A DNA stretch of 64,000 nt, taken from positions 9,341,378-9,405,377 of the forward strand of contig JAJHZJ010000061.1 in assembly GCA_023548195.1 (NCBI GenBank). Reading direction: 5' to 3'. A model generated the notes under the pieces. The model saw nothing but the letters and a program-made list of their open reading frames with translations, searched no databases and was not told where the DNA came from. Within the stretch, counting starts at the first letter, position 1, and every line of letters begins with the position of its first letter. The position numbers and the translations under genes were made by a program. This DNA comes from Bettongia penicillata ogilbyi. Taxonomy: Eukaryota > Chordata > Mammalia > Diprotodontia > Potoroidae. This document shows, piece after piece, positions 43,791 through 55,185 of the stretch.

Positions 43791-45605
43791 AAACATGCTA
43801 GCCACCTCTTGACAGAGAAGTGATAGACTCGGAGTGCAGATGAGGTGTATAATTTTTTTGGGAAGGGGGCAGCATACATGGCCAATGTGGAAATTTGTTT
43901 TGCTTGACTATATATCTTTGTAACATGAGTTTTGTTTTTTCTGTCTTACTGGGGGGTAAGGGAGAAAGGAGAGATTTTGTTGACTGAAAAAAATCAGATT
44001 TAACTTTTTTAAATGGTCTATGGACTAACAGCAAACACTGAGCCTACAAAGTAAGCCCCTGAAAGTACTAGTTCTGATTGATTCCTTTATATCTGGATTC
44101 CTAGGATTTTGTTCCTGTTCTTATTTTCTGGTTCTTCATTTTGGGACCCTCTTATTTGACAGCTCAGGGAACATGTAGCCTCTAGTATCTAGCAGGACTC
44201 CTCTGCTGGTTCAAACAGACCTGCAAGTGTTCTTTAAAATCAACCCCTGTCTAGAAAAGAGTTTACCTGGACTGGCAAATAAAGGTGAGGTACTATACTT
44301 TTGGGATTGTCCAGGCCTACTCATTTTTATCATTCAAGACTAATATCTTTTATCCTCGATCTGGAGGACCAGCTACAGAGAGCTATGATATTCCCTAAAT
44401 TGGATGGGGGGTGAGTGAGTGGGAAGGGAGATCAGAGAATCGAGCAAATATCTAATGAATTCACTATCTGAAGTCAATTTGAGTAGTGGAGGTGAAGGAC
44501 AAAGATCTGAAACAGAAGTCATCAACATTGGTTGAAGATTTCAAAGTGAGTTGTGCCATAAAATAAAAATTTATTCCACAAACTGTGACTCCTAACCCTT
44601 GATATGAAGCCCTAGTTATATCTTACAGTCAGCAAAAAGTTTATACAAGAATGAAAATATACACACCCATGGCACTATAAATAGAGAGTGACTAGGAAGC
44701 CTGCTCAAAGGCATACCAAAACTACTCAGCAGTCATGGATCATCCATCCGGCAGCTGTTCAGAAATGACAGCATGCCCGTGACAATGGACATCCCACTAG
44801 TTTATCATTATGAATTTTAATTTCATACTAGTCACGTAAGAATGCTTACTAAGACAATCTGTTTGTAGCCTTGGGCCTTCACACACTTGATTCATCCCAG
44901 AAACTAAAAAAAAACCACATTCATACATCCAGGCAGCCTCACTCAGAGTCACACATATAACTTAAAATCAGTTTTTAAGAGGAAAACACTCTCCAGACAA
45001 AATGATATTACTATTATTATTGGCATCTTCAAAGGGGATCATTTTATCCTGGGTAACCTGGCCCTCAATTCAATAAACAGTACAAACCCAGGAGGGCCAT
45101 GGGAAGTTAATTTAACCAGCAGTCTTATCTCTTGGATCACAAATGCTTATATCAGTCTAACAGGATTATCTTCATTTTGCTCTATGGACAGCCAAAAGGA
45201 AGATTTGTCTCTATGATATGGAATTGAAATCCAGCAGGCAGCACTCTGAAACATGTAAAAGAAAATGAGCTTCAGGGAACTGACTTGAAGCCTTAGAAAC
45301 CGAAGAGGTTTATAAGACAAATAGCTTTTTTAAAAATGCAGAATGAAAATGGGATCGCTTTTTTCTGCAATAATCACTTTCGGACCTCTTTGTATTATGA
45401 ACTGTTAAGGAAATGTGTTTAACCATGTTTAACACATGAACCATTTTCATATTATGAAGCTCTATTGTAACTCTATGATCACTTTTTTTTGAAGGGGGAT
45501 GAGGTAGTAGGGGACAAATGGTTCTGATCTGTGATTTCAAGGGACAGGAGACTTCCAATTGGGAAACTCCCTCCTCTGAGGTAAAGGAGTGACCCATCTG
45601 TAATT
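43791..45605. other. Unassigned sequence, 1.8 kb
   Basis: No recognised gene or repeat. The minus-strand 95-residue frame (45310-45597) shows no known motif. Confidence 0.4.
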
Positions 45606-45609
45606 AAAG

Positions 45610-45755
45610 GTTTTAAACGGTTGCCTGGGGCAATATTCAGTCAAGTAACTCATACAAATCACTTAACTGGTTTGTGTCAGAGGCAAAACTTGAACTCACA
45701 TTTCCCTACTCCAAAGATTGCGCTCTAGATGCTAAGCACACTGCCTCTTTATTTC
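45610..45755 (-). mobile_element. MIR-type SINE, antisense
   Basis: 'aatcacttaactggtttgtgtcagaggcaaaacttgaactcac' and 'attgcgctctagatgctaagcacactgcc'. Confidence 0.65.
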
Positions 45756-47030
45756 TAAATAAATGGGAAGACTTGATCTGAATTTCCTTTACTATATACC
45801 AAAATGTAGAATCATCCTTTTAGGAAAGGTTGGACCATCCTTCTAGGAAGAAGGATGATGAATACATAGCATCTTGAAGAAGAAAAAAAATACCAGTGCA
45901 TTATTAAACCAAAAATTCTTTGTTGGGTCCCTGAAATCATTTTTTTCCTCTTGTCTATACAGCCAACAGAAGCTGTACTTTAGCATATTCATAATCTGAA
46001 GATATTGAATAGTTTGCCATTTCTCTCATTTTCTTTCTCATTTGTGAGCAAATGAATGTAAGTAGCTAGACTGTGCTATGGAGCACACCCCAACCTTGCC
46101 TCTCCAATTTTCTTCATTTTTCTTTACCTCTACTTCCCTGCTTCCCTTCATCTGACCTTTCTTTTCTACTCTCCTAAAGTTTAAAATGGTGTAGCCATGT
46201 GGTAGAGTCATTCCAAGGTTGGGAGGGAACTGAGGAGACTGGACCAGGAAGAAAGAATCAGAGGGGATTCATTTTCTTTGGCAAGTTCTGAACAAGTGTA
46301 AAAACTGTCCAAATGTCATATCATATTAAACAAATCTGGATTGCACTGCCTACTCAGGAAGTGGAAAATAATTCATGATAAAAGGTTTTAATTCATTTCT
46401 AAAAGACTTTATAATTGGGTTATTCCCTTTAGAAAGGTGAACTGAATAGTCCAGGCACAGTTTACAAATAGAAAGAGGAGAGATATAAAGAGATTGAAAA
46501 GAGCAATTAAATTTAGCCAGAACTTGGAGGATTAGCAGGGAAACAAAAGCCACCAGAGTGTGTGCCTCCCTCATGTTCAGGGATCTGTGGCAGCTGGGGT
46601 TCCTGTTTTTCAAAAATTTTATTTTTCCCCAAAATTTGAAGGCTTCCTGTGCTGATTTTTTTCTCCTCTACCTCTTCCTTTAATTCTCTGTGCCTCCCAG
46701 GGGTGTGGTGGGGGTTTAACTCCTTCAAGTGAAGCTGCCTGATTTACTTATGCATTCTTCTCACTGAAGAAATTAGAAGCATGAATGAATCAATCAATTA
46801 GGAGTCACCACCTTACTAAAAGATAATGAATAATGGAAATTCTAATATGTAATGAAGGTTGTTTGGGTCTATTATCCATTGCTGTCAATCAAACCTGGAA
46901 ACTGTCTATTCACAATTAGGCCTGTCATTAACCAGTCTCTTTATAATTCTTTCAACTTCTAGACTGTATGATGTGATATGCTTTCAAGACAAAGATTTTT
47001 AGTGAAATTTCCTTGTGTGGCTTTTTTTTA
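45756..47030. other. Unassigned sequence, 1.3 kb
   Basis: No recognised gene or repeat; minus-strand frames of 87 and 71 residues have no known motif. Confidence 0.4.
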
Positions 47031-47034
47031 AACT

Positions 47035-47240
47035 ATGTTTTATTGATACCATTTGTCTTTACATCAGTCACTTCACATAAACCCCTCCAGACTAAACTCT
47101 TCCTTGTGACAAAGGAAAACGATTAAGCAAAAACATCCAGTACAGTAGCCACATCTGACATGTACATAGTATTCTATCCCACTAGTCTCCTGTTTCTATT
47201 CCATGAAGAGTCAGACTGTATTTTCACCAAGAAAAGATGG
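47035..47240 (-). mobile_element. LINE 3' UTR, antisense (L1-like, tentative)
   Basis: 'aaactatgttttattgataccatttgtctttacatcag' and 'cttccttgtgacaaaggaaaacgattaagcaaaaac' resemble an antisense marsupial L1 3' UTR subtype different from that at 19.5 kb. Confidence 0.45.
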
Positions 47241-48300
47241 ACTCATTTCTTCAACTTTGGAACCCACTTAAATTTCAGATATATTTCACTTTCAAGCTAA
47301 ACCCAAGCATTTGGAGATTCAGCTGTTTTCCTTTAATACTCCAACAATCTTGATGTCATTGAGGTGGGTAGTCTCTCCAGTAGGGCAGATTACAACCAAT
47401 CCATACAGTTTCTTTCTATGGAATTCTTATCCAAGTGCTCTCTTAAATCCTTCCATAAACCCAGAGGGTCTCCCCAATGTACTGAAGATTTCTTGTAAAG
47501 TTTTGTTTTGTTTAACATTTCTTGGGTAACTAGGTCAGACCTCAAGCTATCCGTCTGTCATCCTTCTCTCCTAACATGTGGTGGGCCTAGCTTTTTTCTA
47601 GGCACACATTTCCCAGAAAATATCCCTTATGTCACTTTGTGAGTCTAAGTCCTTGTTAGTAATATGCTTCAACCTTCTTATATGCCTGCCATGCTCCTTT
47701 CTATTGCTCCTTGAGTCATTTATAATTTTGATTCTCTAGAGGCTGTGGTATTTCATATTTCACAGCCTCACTGTGAGAATGGTAATATCAGAATCTTAAG
47801 TCTTATGTCAGGGTTATGTTTAGGATAGTTGAAAGTGCTAAGCAGTTTCCTAAATGCAATTCAGCTTGTTCTCTCTCTCCTATTCTCCATTCATGGTTTT
47901 ACATGTAGGTATAGATAGAAACGGACAGACACATATATGCACATATACACCCATATTTATATGCATGTGCATATACATATATGTGTATTGTATATGTACT
48001 TATATACACATATGCATGTATGTGTATATACATATATATATACACTGATTGATTTACTTGATGCCCATTCAACTACATATATGCCTATGTAATCAACATT
48101 TTTATCCATTTTTTTTCTGTATGAACTGACAATGTAGTATTCTAGAGCTTGATGCAATTGGCACAGTGTCATCTACAAAGAAAAGCATATTGAGAATCTC
48201 ATCATCTATAGAAAATCCCTTTTTCATTTAGAGTCTGTGTAACAAACACTGTTTGGTAAGCATATTTCTCACTTGATTTTGAAAATCAGAGGATCATTGA
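47241..48300 (-). mobile_element. RTE-clade LINE reverse transcriptase, antisense, decayed
   Basis: The minus strand near 48120-48215 translates without stops to GFSIDDEILNMLFFVDDTVP and onward. This is the RTE pattern G-x-x-I-x-G-x-x-L-x-x-L-x-FADD with FVDD at the catalytic site. The rest toward 47241 is collinear in position with the RT thumb and C-terminal region but too decayed to assign with confidence. A simple repeat (47930-48048) lies inside it. Confidence 0.6.
47930..48048. repeat. (CATATA)/(TATG)n low-complexity tract
   Basis: Alternating CATATA, TATGTG and TATACA units; the Cys/Tyr/Ile-rich frame (47854-48048) is its translation. Confidence 0.9.
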
Positions 48301-48850
48301 ACAAAGTCATGTCTGTGATTATGTTTATTAATGAATACTATGTGATTTTAACATAAGCATGGGAGACTTAGAGGAAAACCTTAGAGGAAAGCAAGTTACA
48401 TCTTGCTCTACTGTCAATTTCTTTTAAATCAATAAACATAAATGCATATTGAGTTCTCCATATCTCTGTTATGCTCTCTACATCCAGTCTGGGGTTACTG
48501 ACTGAAGCAGTACAGCTTTGCACAGGAGTCTACATGGGCATGCACTTGCCCATAGCTGTTAATTATGCCCTGGGCCTATTTAGGAAACATTGGGATGTGT
48601 ATTTATCACTGCTATTTGTGAGAAATTTTGTGGGTAGAAACTAGTCCTGGATGTAGAAAGAGCTTTAAGAACCTGAGTGTTTCAATGAGAAGAATCAGGA
48701 GAAAGAGTGATTTTATGTATGGGAAAAATAAGAGAAGAGAGTTAAAATGAGAAGTAACACATGTGAGAGAGAGTTCAGGAAACTGTAACACTGGTCATTT
48801 ATTTATAAGTTATTATTATTATTTCCTATTCATTCCCTGTGAGATGTAGA
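48301..48850. other. Unassigned sequence
   Basis: About 550 bp; the left end may still be RTE. Nothing else is recognised. Confidence 0.4.
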
Positions 48851-48854
48851 CTTC

Positions 48855-49090
48855 AGCTGTTGTTCAGGCCTTTTTCAGCCATCTCCAATTCTTCATGACC
48901 CCAGCTGGCATTTTCTTGGCAAAGAGAAGGAAGGGGTTTGTCATTTCCTTCTCCAGCTCATTTTACAGATGAAGAAATCAAGGTTAAGTGCTTTTCCCAA
49001 GGTCACACATTACCTGAGACCAAATTTGAACTCAGGTCCTCCTGACTCCAGTGCTGGTGCTTTATCCACTATGCCACCTAGTTGTGTACC
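48855..49090 (-). mobile_element. tRNA-derived SINE (MAR1-like), antisense
   Basis: 'tgttgttcaggcctttttcagccatctcc', 'gcattttcttggcaaagag', 'tttcttctccagctcattttacagatgaagaaatc' and the tRNA head 'ctggtgctttatccactatgccacctagttg'. Confidence 0.9.
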
Positions 49091-49940
49091 CTCCCCACAT
49101 TTTTGTATTTTTTGGTTGTTATTCCGCCTCCATACATTGATACCAGTATTTCATAAGCCATAATTAGAAAAACTAGTTACATTTCTACCTGACTGTTTCT
49201 AAGTCTCTGTAGCTCCAGGATAGGAAAAGAACTTGTCAGGAACATTTCAAAAGAGACTTAGACCACAGGGTGTGCATGAGATCAAAATGACTTCAAATGA
49301 GAGGTCCCTAACAAGCTACACCTTTCAGTCAATTGCGCAATGGTGAAAATGTGGTCTACTATAGAAAATCATCTGTGAAAGTCAGCCTATTCCCTGGTCA
49401 GATTCTCATCAAGGTTCAATTCTGTTAAGAGGTGGTAAAACACAATTCCTATTCAAAGCTTTTGAATCTCTTCAAAGCAGATAAAATTATGTCCTGAATG
49501 GCTCTTCTATGGAATTTGAATTCTATGGAAATGTCCTTCTGCCTATTTTAATGTCACTAGGATTAAGGATCTGGAAGGGGGGGGTAGGAGGAAAAAGAGG
49601 AAAGGAAATATGATGAAAAGTCTTCTGTAAGCACATAAAGAGAAAATAGGAAATTCCTCTCTAAATCCCCATAGAGAGTTGAAACTGTCAGAATGGGGCT
49701 ATACCCAGGAGCCGGAGACAAGCTTTGTTTACAAGTCAGAAACTGTAATAATTCCCCAATGATTAAACTTCCCTTGCTTACATAAGACGGATCAAATGTG
49801 TCACTGAGCACAATATTTCCCAACAGGGATCTGAGAAGAGTTCTAAGAGGGTAAGATATATGCAGTGGAACTAAGAGTGACCAAATACAGAGTCCCCTCA
49901 ACGTATATTGTAATTTACTTATACTTTCTCCTTGTTTCAA
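49091..49940. other. Unassigned; longest non-repeat open frame on minus strand
   Basis: A 146-residue minus-strand frame (49563-50003) has no recognised domain, an unremarkable start and no visible promoter or splice context. I regard it as chance. Confidence 0.35.
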
Positions 49941-49944
49941 GTAT

Positions 49945-50045
49945 GTAGATTTTATCTTCCCAGGTAAACTTCTTGAGATTATATCTTTCATAATCTTATT
50001 CATTGCTGTGCATATGGTAGACTAAATGCTTAAGTGAATTATTAA
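49945..50045 (+). mobile_element. L2 3' end, sense, decayed
   Basis: 'tagattttatcttcccaggtaaacttcttgagattatatc' and 'catatggtagactaaatgcttaag' resemble the L2 terminus. Confidence 0.5.
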
Positions 50046-50094
50046 AATCATCCTTTCTTCCTAAAATCCTATCATGACCCATAATAGAAAGTTG

Positions 50095-50132
50095 AACAGA
50101 TAGACAGACAGATAGATAAACAGATAGATAAA
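50095..50132. repeat. (GATA)n/(GACA)n tetranucleotide repeat
   Basis: About nine GATA or GACA units with two interruptions. Confidence 0.9.
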
Positions 50133-50139
50133 ACATTTA

Positions 50140-50385
50140 TTAAGCATATATTATGATTCATGCATTGAATTAAGTGCTTAGGGTATAAATTCAAACAAAA
50201 AGAAAGTTTCTGCATACCCCTACAGCACTTCCTCAGTGGACGAATTTGGAAAAGTAATTATTAAGTGCTCACCATATGCCAAACACAACGCTAAGCTCTG
50301 AAAATGCAAATTAATAAAAAGAGAGTCGCTGATCCCAAGGAGCTCACCTTCTAAGGGGATGAAGAGGTGATCAGGGTAAGAAAAA
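50140..50385 (-). mobile_element. Two L2 3' ends, antisense, adjacent
   Basis: 'catttattaagcatatattatgattcatgcattgaatt' (left) and 'attattaagtgctcaccatatgccaaacacaacgctaagctctg', 'ccaaggagctcaccttctaagggg' (right). Confidence 0.75.
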
Positions 50386-51305
50386 AGTTCACCTGTAGGA
50401 TGGATTGAAAGACCCCATACACAGGCAATAGAAGGGCAGATGACAAAGCCTAGGGCACCTTAGGGTATACCGCCAGGTCAGATAATAGTTCACAGCAATT
50501 TGCGGGGCTTAGTGGCATCCCTTAACGGGGGAAGGTGTCAAAGGCCAGAGTTTCAAGAAGGGATCTGGCTTAGAAGTGAGCACGACTGGCCTAGGTATTT
50601 TCTCAAATGAAAATTCTGGGCAGGAAGTCACCAATGAGAGTAGGGGGCTGAAGGACAGCAGGTGTAACATCTGGAGAGTCAGGAGCAGAGCTGGGTTCTA
50701 TCAAGTGGACAAAGGATAAGTAAACACCTACCTACCCTCAGTGAACTGAAGTTACTAAAACTGGCTGAAAAACAAAATCCAAAGCCGACCTACCACAGAT
50801 TGTTACTGAAAGAACTGATAAATGGAAGCTGAGCTGCTGGTCTAGTAGCTGAAAAATCATGTTAGAGGTACTGCTGGACTGGAAAAAAATGCAAATGCTA
50901 TGCTAGTTTTCAAAACAAAGAATAAATTAAATTCTTCAAATTAAGGCAGGTGAACCTGCCGTCAATTACCAACACAATTCTCCAATATACTATAGGAAGG
51001 GAAGGTTTGTTAGCACTTGGAAGTGAGTGCTACCCAGTGATCCCCGGGAACCTGTGCGAGTTAATCAAGAACAGGGAATACCAGAATAACCTCATTCCCT
51101 TTTTGGAGAAATTTACTAGATCAGGACCAGAAGGGTGGGGGAGGGGCACAGGCAGGGCCACCCTTCCCCCTTGCCTTACTTTTGCCCCTACCCTGATGAC
51201 ACCCCAGGCCATTCAATCCTCATAGGGACAGTACAGTATCAAAAATAACACTTAGATAAAATAACTGAGAATCACCAACTACAAGACTGCCACTGAAGCA
51301 GAGGC
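50386..51305. other. Unassigned sequence
   Basis: About 920 bp with no recognised repeat; the 91-residue plus-strand frame (50950-51225) has no known motif. Confidence 0.4.
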
Positions 51306-51310
51306 AGGGG

Positions 51311-51525
51311 AATGGTGGCAAATATTTAACAACAGGATCTCCCCCAGAATAAAAGTAACCTGGATATATCTTTAAGTTTAACATGCATTATTAACATTTT
51401 CTCTATTACTTTCTTAAATCTCAGCAATCAACAAACAAATCAAATCTTGACTTGTAGTGCTTGCCAATTTCTGAGTTGTAACACTTGCATTGAAAATTTA
51501 ACAACAGGCTCACAAGCTGGTTAGA
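51311..51525 (+). repeat. Unclassified interspersed repeat, copy B
   Basis: Same order of landmarks as 9841-10052: TTTAACAACAGG near the left, GCATTATTAACATT, CAATCAACAAACAAATCAAA, CTTGACTTGTAGTGCT, and TTTAACAACAGGCTC near the right. The two TTTAACAAC blocks are direct, not inverted. Confidence 0.55.
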
Positions 51526-51559
51526 TTTGACTTCAGCCAAATGGGTAGAGGACCATTAT

Positions 51560-51870
51560 TGCTCTGCTTCTGCATCCTTAAGTTCTCTAGGACTTTCCAC
51601 TAAGCTTCCCAAACTCCTATGACTATTATCTGATCTGCTGGTAAACCCTAATGTGCCCTACGCTTTGCTATCTGCCCTTCTGTTACTCTTCTAGGGGGCC
51701 TTTCAATCTACCCTACAGATGAACTCTTCTTTATGTGTTGTCTCTAACCCCATCATCCCCTCAACCACTTACAGGTTGAGCTCCTTGAGATCAGGGACTC
51801 TTATTGTATTTTCACTGCTTCGCATGCCATTTGGCACATAGTAAGCACTTAATAAATCCTTTTTCACTCA
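51560..51870 (+). mobile_element. L2 3' end, sense
   Basis: 'ttacaggttgagctccttgagatcagggactcttattg' and 'ccatttggcacatagtaagcacttaataaatcc'. Confidence 0.85.
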
Positions 51871-52144
51871 TTCACTGAGGAAATGCTAGAGAGGCAATTT
51901 AATAGAAGTTTTCATAGATTTCATAGAAGTAGTTAATATTCTCTCATGTCATTCTTGTGACCAAGATAGCAAGAGATAGGCTCCATAATGGTACAGTAAG
52001 GTAGATTCAAAACCTTAGAGTTAGTGTATGTTATAACCTGCCACTAGAAGAGGACTATGCCACTGAACCCTTCTCTGATTAGACCACATATTGTGTTCCA
52101 TTCAGGAAGTTACACTTTAGGAAAAGCAACAGTAAACCAAATAA

Positions 52145-52330
52145 TGTCATAGATCATAAAATCATAGATTTAGAGTTGGAAGGAGCCCTGTGATCTAATC
52201 TCCTCATTTTCCAGAGGAGGAACTGAAGCCAAGAGACATTAAGTGACTTACCTAGGTCATACAGCCGTCTGAAGCAAGATATCAACCAAGGTCTTCCTTA
52301 CTCTATAGAACTCTGTCTACAACTCCATGT
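52145..52330 (-). mobile_element. MIR3-like SINE, antisense
   Basis: 'cataaaatcatagatttagagttggaaggagccctgtgatctaatc' (L3-like tail), 'cctcattttccagaggagg' and 'tcatacagccgtctg'. Confidence 0.85.
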
Positions 52331-52432
52331 CACCTTTCAATGTACAAATAAGAAGAACCTGAGTAATGAAGGGTCTATGTAGAAGAGTTCATGAGTTAAG
52401 ATCAGATAAGGCTCCAAATATTCTATAGTAGA

Positions 52433-52645
52433 TTAGCCGTGAGGATCTTGAATTTCTTTCCATTTTTTTCCCCATTTTGCGTGGCTCTTGAAGTCTTGGG
52501 GAACCTTGTATGGCATATCTATGTTTCCCCAGGTGTCTGCATGTTGTCCATGCTTTTCAGGAGCTATGACACAAAGTACGCTAAAGAAAGTATGTATCCA
52601 TCTGAGTGTTGATGGCATGTATCGCACATTGAAGTAAAGAGACAC
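52433..52645 (-). other. 70-residue open frame of unknown nature
   Basis: The translated frame has mixed, protein-like composition (for example HADTWGNIDMPYKVP) and lies outside recognised repeats. The start codon follows TTTCAG, which could be a chance acceptor-like sequence. I do not recognise the protein; a retrocopy fragment, an exon or chance are all possible. Confidence 0.25.
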
Positions 52646-53235
52646 ATCTGAAACTTTGTGACTGACCTCAGTACTCTGTCAAATGGACACACTGACTAGA
52701 AATCTGCATCCTATATCACAAATAAGCCAACCCTAAGAGAACCATATGTCCTCTCAGTTGCACTGGAATAGGCATCGAGGTGAACTAGTTGAGAAAGGAA
52801 TTTTAAGAGCTACAAATAGTGACCACCCATGTAGTGCCTCAGTAGGAATGATCTTTGTGGTTAATTGTGATGCGTCCCTCCTTCTCTACTGCAACAGTGG
52901 TTCCCTTTTTTCCAGATCCCACTATAATTCCCCCTCTCATTTTTTTAGGTTGGCAGGATGAGACTTCTTTTTTTTTACCACTGTCAATTAATTGTCTTTT
53001 TAAAGTGAAACCTTGCACCTTTGCAACTGATCAAATGAAAGTGGTCTTTATTATTGGAAAACTAGGTTGGGAAGTGGGAGTGAATATTCTACTTGATCAA
53101 GTCCTATTAATGAAAAAATGAATTTCTGCATTAGTCTTATACCAAAACTAAATTGCTTGTAATTTGGAGGTACGTGAAGCCCAAGAAGGAGTCTACAATA
53201 TGTTCCAGTAGACTAATAGATCCCCTAATTTAATA
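52646..53235. other. Unassigned sequence
   Basis: About 590 bp with no recognised feature; it may include more of the retrotransposon remnant to its right. Confidence 0.4.
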
Positions 53236-53239
53236 TGTT

Positions 53240-53830
53240 AACAATCTTCAGGAACTGGGAACTATCTTTGACTTGGAGGAAACAATAATAATAATTGAGA
53301 TTTTCAGAAGAGATTTAAACAGTAGTCTCAAAGACATTAGCAGGACATACAAGATTTAGAACTAGATTACATCATAGTACAGCTGAGCAATAGATTGGAA
53401 GAATGAAAAAGGAACTGGAATTTTATGGGACACTGCAAGTCAATCAGGGAAAGAACAAGAAAACCTGGAAGCCTGTCAGAGACCCAAGTCAACTAAAGTA
53501 TAAGAAATGGAGCCCAGTTCATGCTTGTTTTAAGGATGACACACCCTACGGCCTGCATTGGCATTGCAGGTGAAGCCCATATAGGCAGGAGGTGCCAGTT
53601 TAAGTGTAAGGAAATATGGCTGGCTGGGAATGAGGAAAGAATTTTGACTAGGGGAAGAGAACCCACCAGAAAGTTGGAGACAAACTCCTCTGTCATTCTT
53701 TTCTCCGTAGAGATCTGAAAATACCCTAGGAAGGGGATTACTAGAAAATGCAAAGTTCTAATAGACTCTGGTACCTCATATGGTTATATTGCTTTGAGTC
53801 GAATGGAAAAAAAAATGGACAGTTCCTCTC
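53240..53830 (+). mobile_element. Ty3/gypsy-like LTR-retrotransposon remnant (gag, zinc knuckle, protease)
   Basis: A stop-free plus-strand stretch from 53240 contains IEIFRRDLNSSLKDI, resembling the end of a capsid-type gag domain. At 53554-53595 a CCHC-spaced motif is seen, with Cys at 1, His at 9 and Cys at 14; position 4 reads Ile where Cys is expected. In the same frame, after one stop at 53716-53718, KCKVLIDSGTS (about 53746-53778) gives the aspartic-protease DSG motif in its usual context, with the catalytic Asp kept. Order and spacing (gag, knuckle, protease) fit a Metaviridae-type element. Stops and a frame change make it inactive. No LTRs or RT were recognised. The lineage (MamGypsy-like or RTL-related) is not resolved. 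Confidence 0.6.
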
Positions 53831-54640
53831 CACTGAAAAATGAGTTCACCTGAGTATGTAAAAGGTGACATTTAGGGTAAGGTCTATTGTAGTAGAGAAA
53901 TAATCACTTCATTTGTCAGGCAAAAACCAGACAAATAAGGGTTTTTAGGAGGCACTATTTTTCTCCCCATTTCCTACCAGCTGAATTGCTTTTAGACTTC
54001 TTTGAAACTCTCCATCCTATCTCCTTTCTCCAGGAAACTCCTCTTTGGGAACTCATTATACTGCAAGATTGAATGTGGCTGGTACATCTCATCTGTTCCC
54101 TCTGCTGCTTTGCCTGGATCCTTTGACCCACAGGCCATGGACTTCAGAGCCTTTACTAAAGGAAGGGACTCAGCAAATTTTTTTCCCCCATTTTCCACCA
54201 TTACGCTACTTTTTGACTTCTTTCAATGGAAATTTTCCATCGTGCCCTTCCCCCCCAGACCTCCCATTTTTTTCAGCTTCCTTTTGCACATTGTCTTTAT
54301 TTATTTACAGACTGATATAAGGATGGTTGTGGAGTTTGTTTACTATCATTATGATAACACAGAGGCTCATGTTCAATGGGACATAGGTTGATATAATTAA
54401 ACTGTCAAGAATCATCTCAAGCTAGAATTGGAAGCATCCAAACAGTCTCTCAGAATTACTTGCTACAATTATGCTCAAAAGAGCCCAGATACTCTTGGAG
54501 TACTGGGGTTTGGAATGGATATTTATATTTAATCAAGAGACAGATGATAAATCTACCTAGATTATGACTACCAGTTGGTCTCTGTCCTAGGATATGCTCA
54601 TCCTCTATGTGGATTTCCCCACTAATTGAGCAAGAGAGGT
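53831..54640. other. Unassigned; may contain decayed pol sequence
   Basis: A 129-residue plus-strand frame (54002-54391) has no motif I recognise. Its place just 3' of the protease remnant makes decayed pol sequence possible, but I could not find RT motifs. Confidence 0.3.
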
Positions 54641-54644
54641 AAAG

Positions 54645-54830
54645 TCTATGGAGCTTATAGGGACCTCAAGGGTCATTGAGCTCAACCTCCTAATTCACAG
54701 ATGAGGTCACTGAGACTCAGAGAGGTTAACCGACTTGTGTGGGGGTCATACAACTAGAAAGTTCTTCAAGCAGGATTCAAACCCAGTTTAACTCCAAATT
54801 TAGTGTCCTATCCAATATACTTTATACTAT
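54645..54830 (-). mobile_element. MIR3-like SINE, antisense
   Basis: 'gggacctcaagggtcattgagctcaacctcctaattcacagatgagg', 'gagactcagagaggttaaccgac', 'gtcatacaactagaaag', then 'caggattcaaacccag'. Confidence 0.85.
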
Positions 54831-54974
54831 ATTCAGGAAACTATAAAGAAGTTTATCCTTTATGAGGAGCAGCAAGGCTACCACTCTATTAAAGAAGACC
54901 TGCAGTTTTACTGATAGACTTTGAGGGGACATTGCTATGCACTCAAATCAAAGAGGGATCCAAGTTATCAATTG

Positions 54975-55185
54975 CTTTCAAGGAAGGGGTTCATTGCCCT
55001 TTTTGTGTCATGAATCCCTCTGGCAATCTGGTGAAATCCATGGATTCCTCAAAATAATTTTTTGATTTGTTTAAGGAAATGCTAAATTTCAGTTAGATGT
55101 TAATTAAAATGAAAGTGTACTATTTTTTCCCCATCCAGGAACACGGACCCTCTGAAATCTATCCACAGTCCCTATTCTAGTAATT
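54975..55185 (+). mobile_element. hAT/Charlie-like non-autonomous DNA transposon (probable)
   Basis: 'gggttcattgccctttttgtgtcatgaatccctctggcaatctggtgaaatccatgg' and 'cacggaccctctgaaatc' match the same family as 12291-12455, including its left end, which reads as a decayed 'ggttcttaacc..ttttgtgtcatgga'. Confidence 0.6.

Noticed and set aside
49563..50003. 146-residue minus-strand open frame, the longest outside known repeats
   Set aside because: No motif, no homology I recognise, no promoter or splice context; its 3' side overlaps a decayed L2 end.
51030..51225. Overlapping 60- and 91-residue frames in a GC-richer block
   Set aside because: Opposite-strand frames over the same GC-rich sequence with no motif; probably due to few stops in GC-rich DNA.
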